From: CAZOKH01 sp964580315 | Lineage (GTDB): Bacteria > Chloroflexota > Anaerolineae > Anaerolineales > Anaerolineaceae | Direction: 5' to 3' | DNA: 14,783 nt | NCBI GenBank assembly: GCA_964580315.1 | Contig: CAZOKH010000087.1 | Span: 1-14,783, forward strand | Shown here: in pieces, positions 14,502 to 14,783 of the stretch | Numbering within the stretch: position 1 is the stretch's first letter | How the letters are laid out: every line of letters begins with the position of its first letter | Notes under the pieces: model-generated | Seen by the model: only the letters and a program-made list of their open reading frames with translations | Databases searched by the model: none | Told to the model about the DNA's origin: nothing | Made by a program: the position numbers and the translations under genes

Positions 14502-14537
14502 AAAAAGTGTTTCAAATTATTAATATCTGGAGTTACC

Positions 14538-14783
14538 ATGAAAATTAAAAATATCCTTCCAAACAACAAACTTCACATCCTCAGTGTTCTTACCATACTG
14601 GTAATTATTATTGGAGCTCTCTCTGCCTGCGCGCCCCAAAACACCCCACAGCCGGCCGCTGAGGAACCATCAACCGGAAAAAACATAAAAATCGGTGTTT
14701 CACCAGTTCCACACAGCGATATTGTCAAATTCATTCAGGAAAATTTGGCAGCCGATGCCGGCATCACCCTGTCCAGCCTGCGC
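14538..14783 (+). CDS. metQ: MetQ/NlpA-type substrate-binding lipoprotein, N-terminal part
   Basis: The first 82 codons of an exported lipoprotein that runs off the right edge. A basic N-region (MKIKN) and hydrophobic core lead to the lipobox LSAC, so Cys is the lipidated first residue of the mature protein. A Pro/Glu-rich linker follows. The mature domain begins IKIGVSPVPHSDIVKFIQE, matching the opening beta strand and following G-V-x-x-x-P-H segment of NlpA/MetQ proteins. These bind methionine (often the D- or L-form, or short Met peptides) for an ABC importer; metN and metI are expected just beyond the window but cannot be seen. GGAG (14529-14532) lies 5 nt before the ATG. A long structured leader precedes it, consistent with regulation by attenuation. 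Confidence 0.82.
   Translation, partial: MKIKNILPNNKLHILSVLTILVIIIGALSACAPQNTPQPAAEEPSTGKNIKIGVSPVPHSDIVKFIQENLAADAGITLSSLR

Larger units (their letters stand above)
14277..14537 (+). ncRNA. Structured 5' leader (possible attenuator/riboswitch or small RNA)
   Basis: About 260 nt between the promoter and the metQ-like ATG, with no plausible gene. A long hairpin occupies 14311-14364. Its outer stem ATGTGCC/GGTACAT is followed by a perfect 9-bp stem TATGGTTGA (14318-14326)/TCAACCATA (14347-14355) and an inner GGGCG/CGCCC. TGGTC/GACCA (14364-14379) forms a small hairpin. GCCCATCG (14391-14398) can pair with CGGTGGGT (14423-14430), which excludes a terminator-like hairpin at 14422-14446. GGATGGTA (14415-14422) can pair with TACCATCC (14475-14482). 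Competing helices plus U-tracts suggest transcription attenuation. I could not match the core of a SAM-I or other known riboswitch, so the class is unassigned. No covariation evidence is available. Confidence 0.45.

Noticed and set aside
14309..14569. Minus-strand ORF of 86 codons in the metQ leader
   Set aside because: Its composition does not look like a protein, it has no ribosome binding site, and it lies antisense to a well-supported promoter and structured leader.

Overview
This window looks like chromosomal DNA from a draft or metagenome-assembled genome of a moderate-GC bacterium. It contains a 10-base run of N at 2757-2766. The mix of genes suggests Chloroflexota, probably class Anaerolineae: several large polytopic GT-C glycosyltransferases side by side, a Hanks-type kinase fused to a PQQ-like beta-propeller, a PP2C phosphatase, an OmpR-type regulator with no kinase beside it, and a MurA with Asp in place of the catalytic Cys. 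This placement is inferred from gene content and protein style. No rRNA or other taxonomic marker is present.

Region 1 (1-6514) is a block of five multi-spanning membrane proteins. Four are on the minus strand in the order 5180->3486, 3466->1954, 1859->594 and 597->1 (the last cut by the window edge). A fifth is divergent on the plus strand (5201-6514). All look like GT-C-fold, lipid-phosphate-sugar-dependent glycosyltransferases or relatives, so the block probably decorates a surface or extracytoplasmic glycan or lipid. The third protein is interrupted by the N run, which also shifts the apparent frame; its two halves are one gene.

Region 2 (6556-9992) holds a YghO/bCerS-like GNAT-fold protein and an alpha/beta hydrolase on the minus strand, then murA on the plus strand. 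The hydrolase has Tyr where its catalytic His should be. Two clean bidirectional terminators, with perfect stems of 13 and 15 bp, separate the convergent gene pairs.

Region 3 (9990-14117, minus strand) is a signalling operon. In transcription order it has a Ser/Thr kinase with an eight-repeat propeller (apparently starting at CTG), a PP2C phosphatase, a 79-residue protein of unknown function and an OmpR/PhoB response regulator, followed 69 bp later by thioredoxin. Kinase and phosphatase are presumably opposing enzymes. The roles of the small protein and the orphan regulator in the same circuit are inferred from position.

Region 4 (14118-14783) has a 420-base gene-free stretch. It contains a good sigma70-type promoter, and about 260 nt of structured leader with mutually exclusive helices and two terminator-like hairpins. 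The start of a MetQ/NlpA-type methionine-binding lipoprotein gene follows and runs off the right edge. No mobile element, CRISPR array, tRNA or rRNA was seen.
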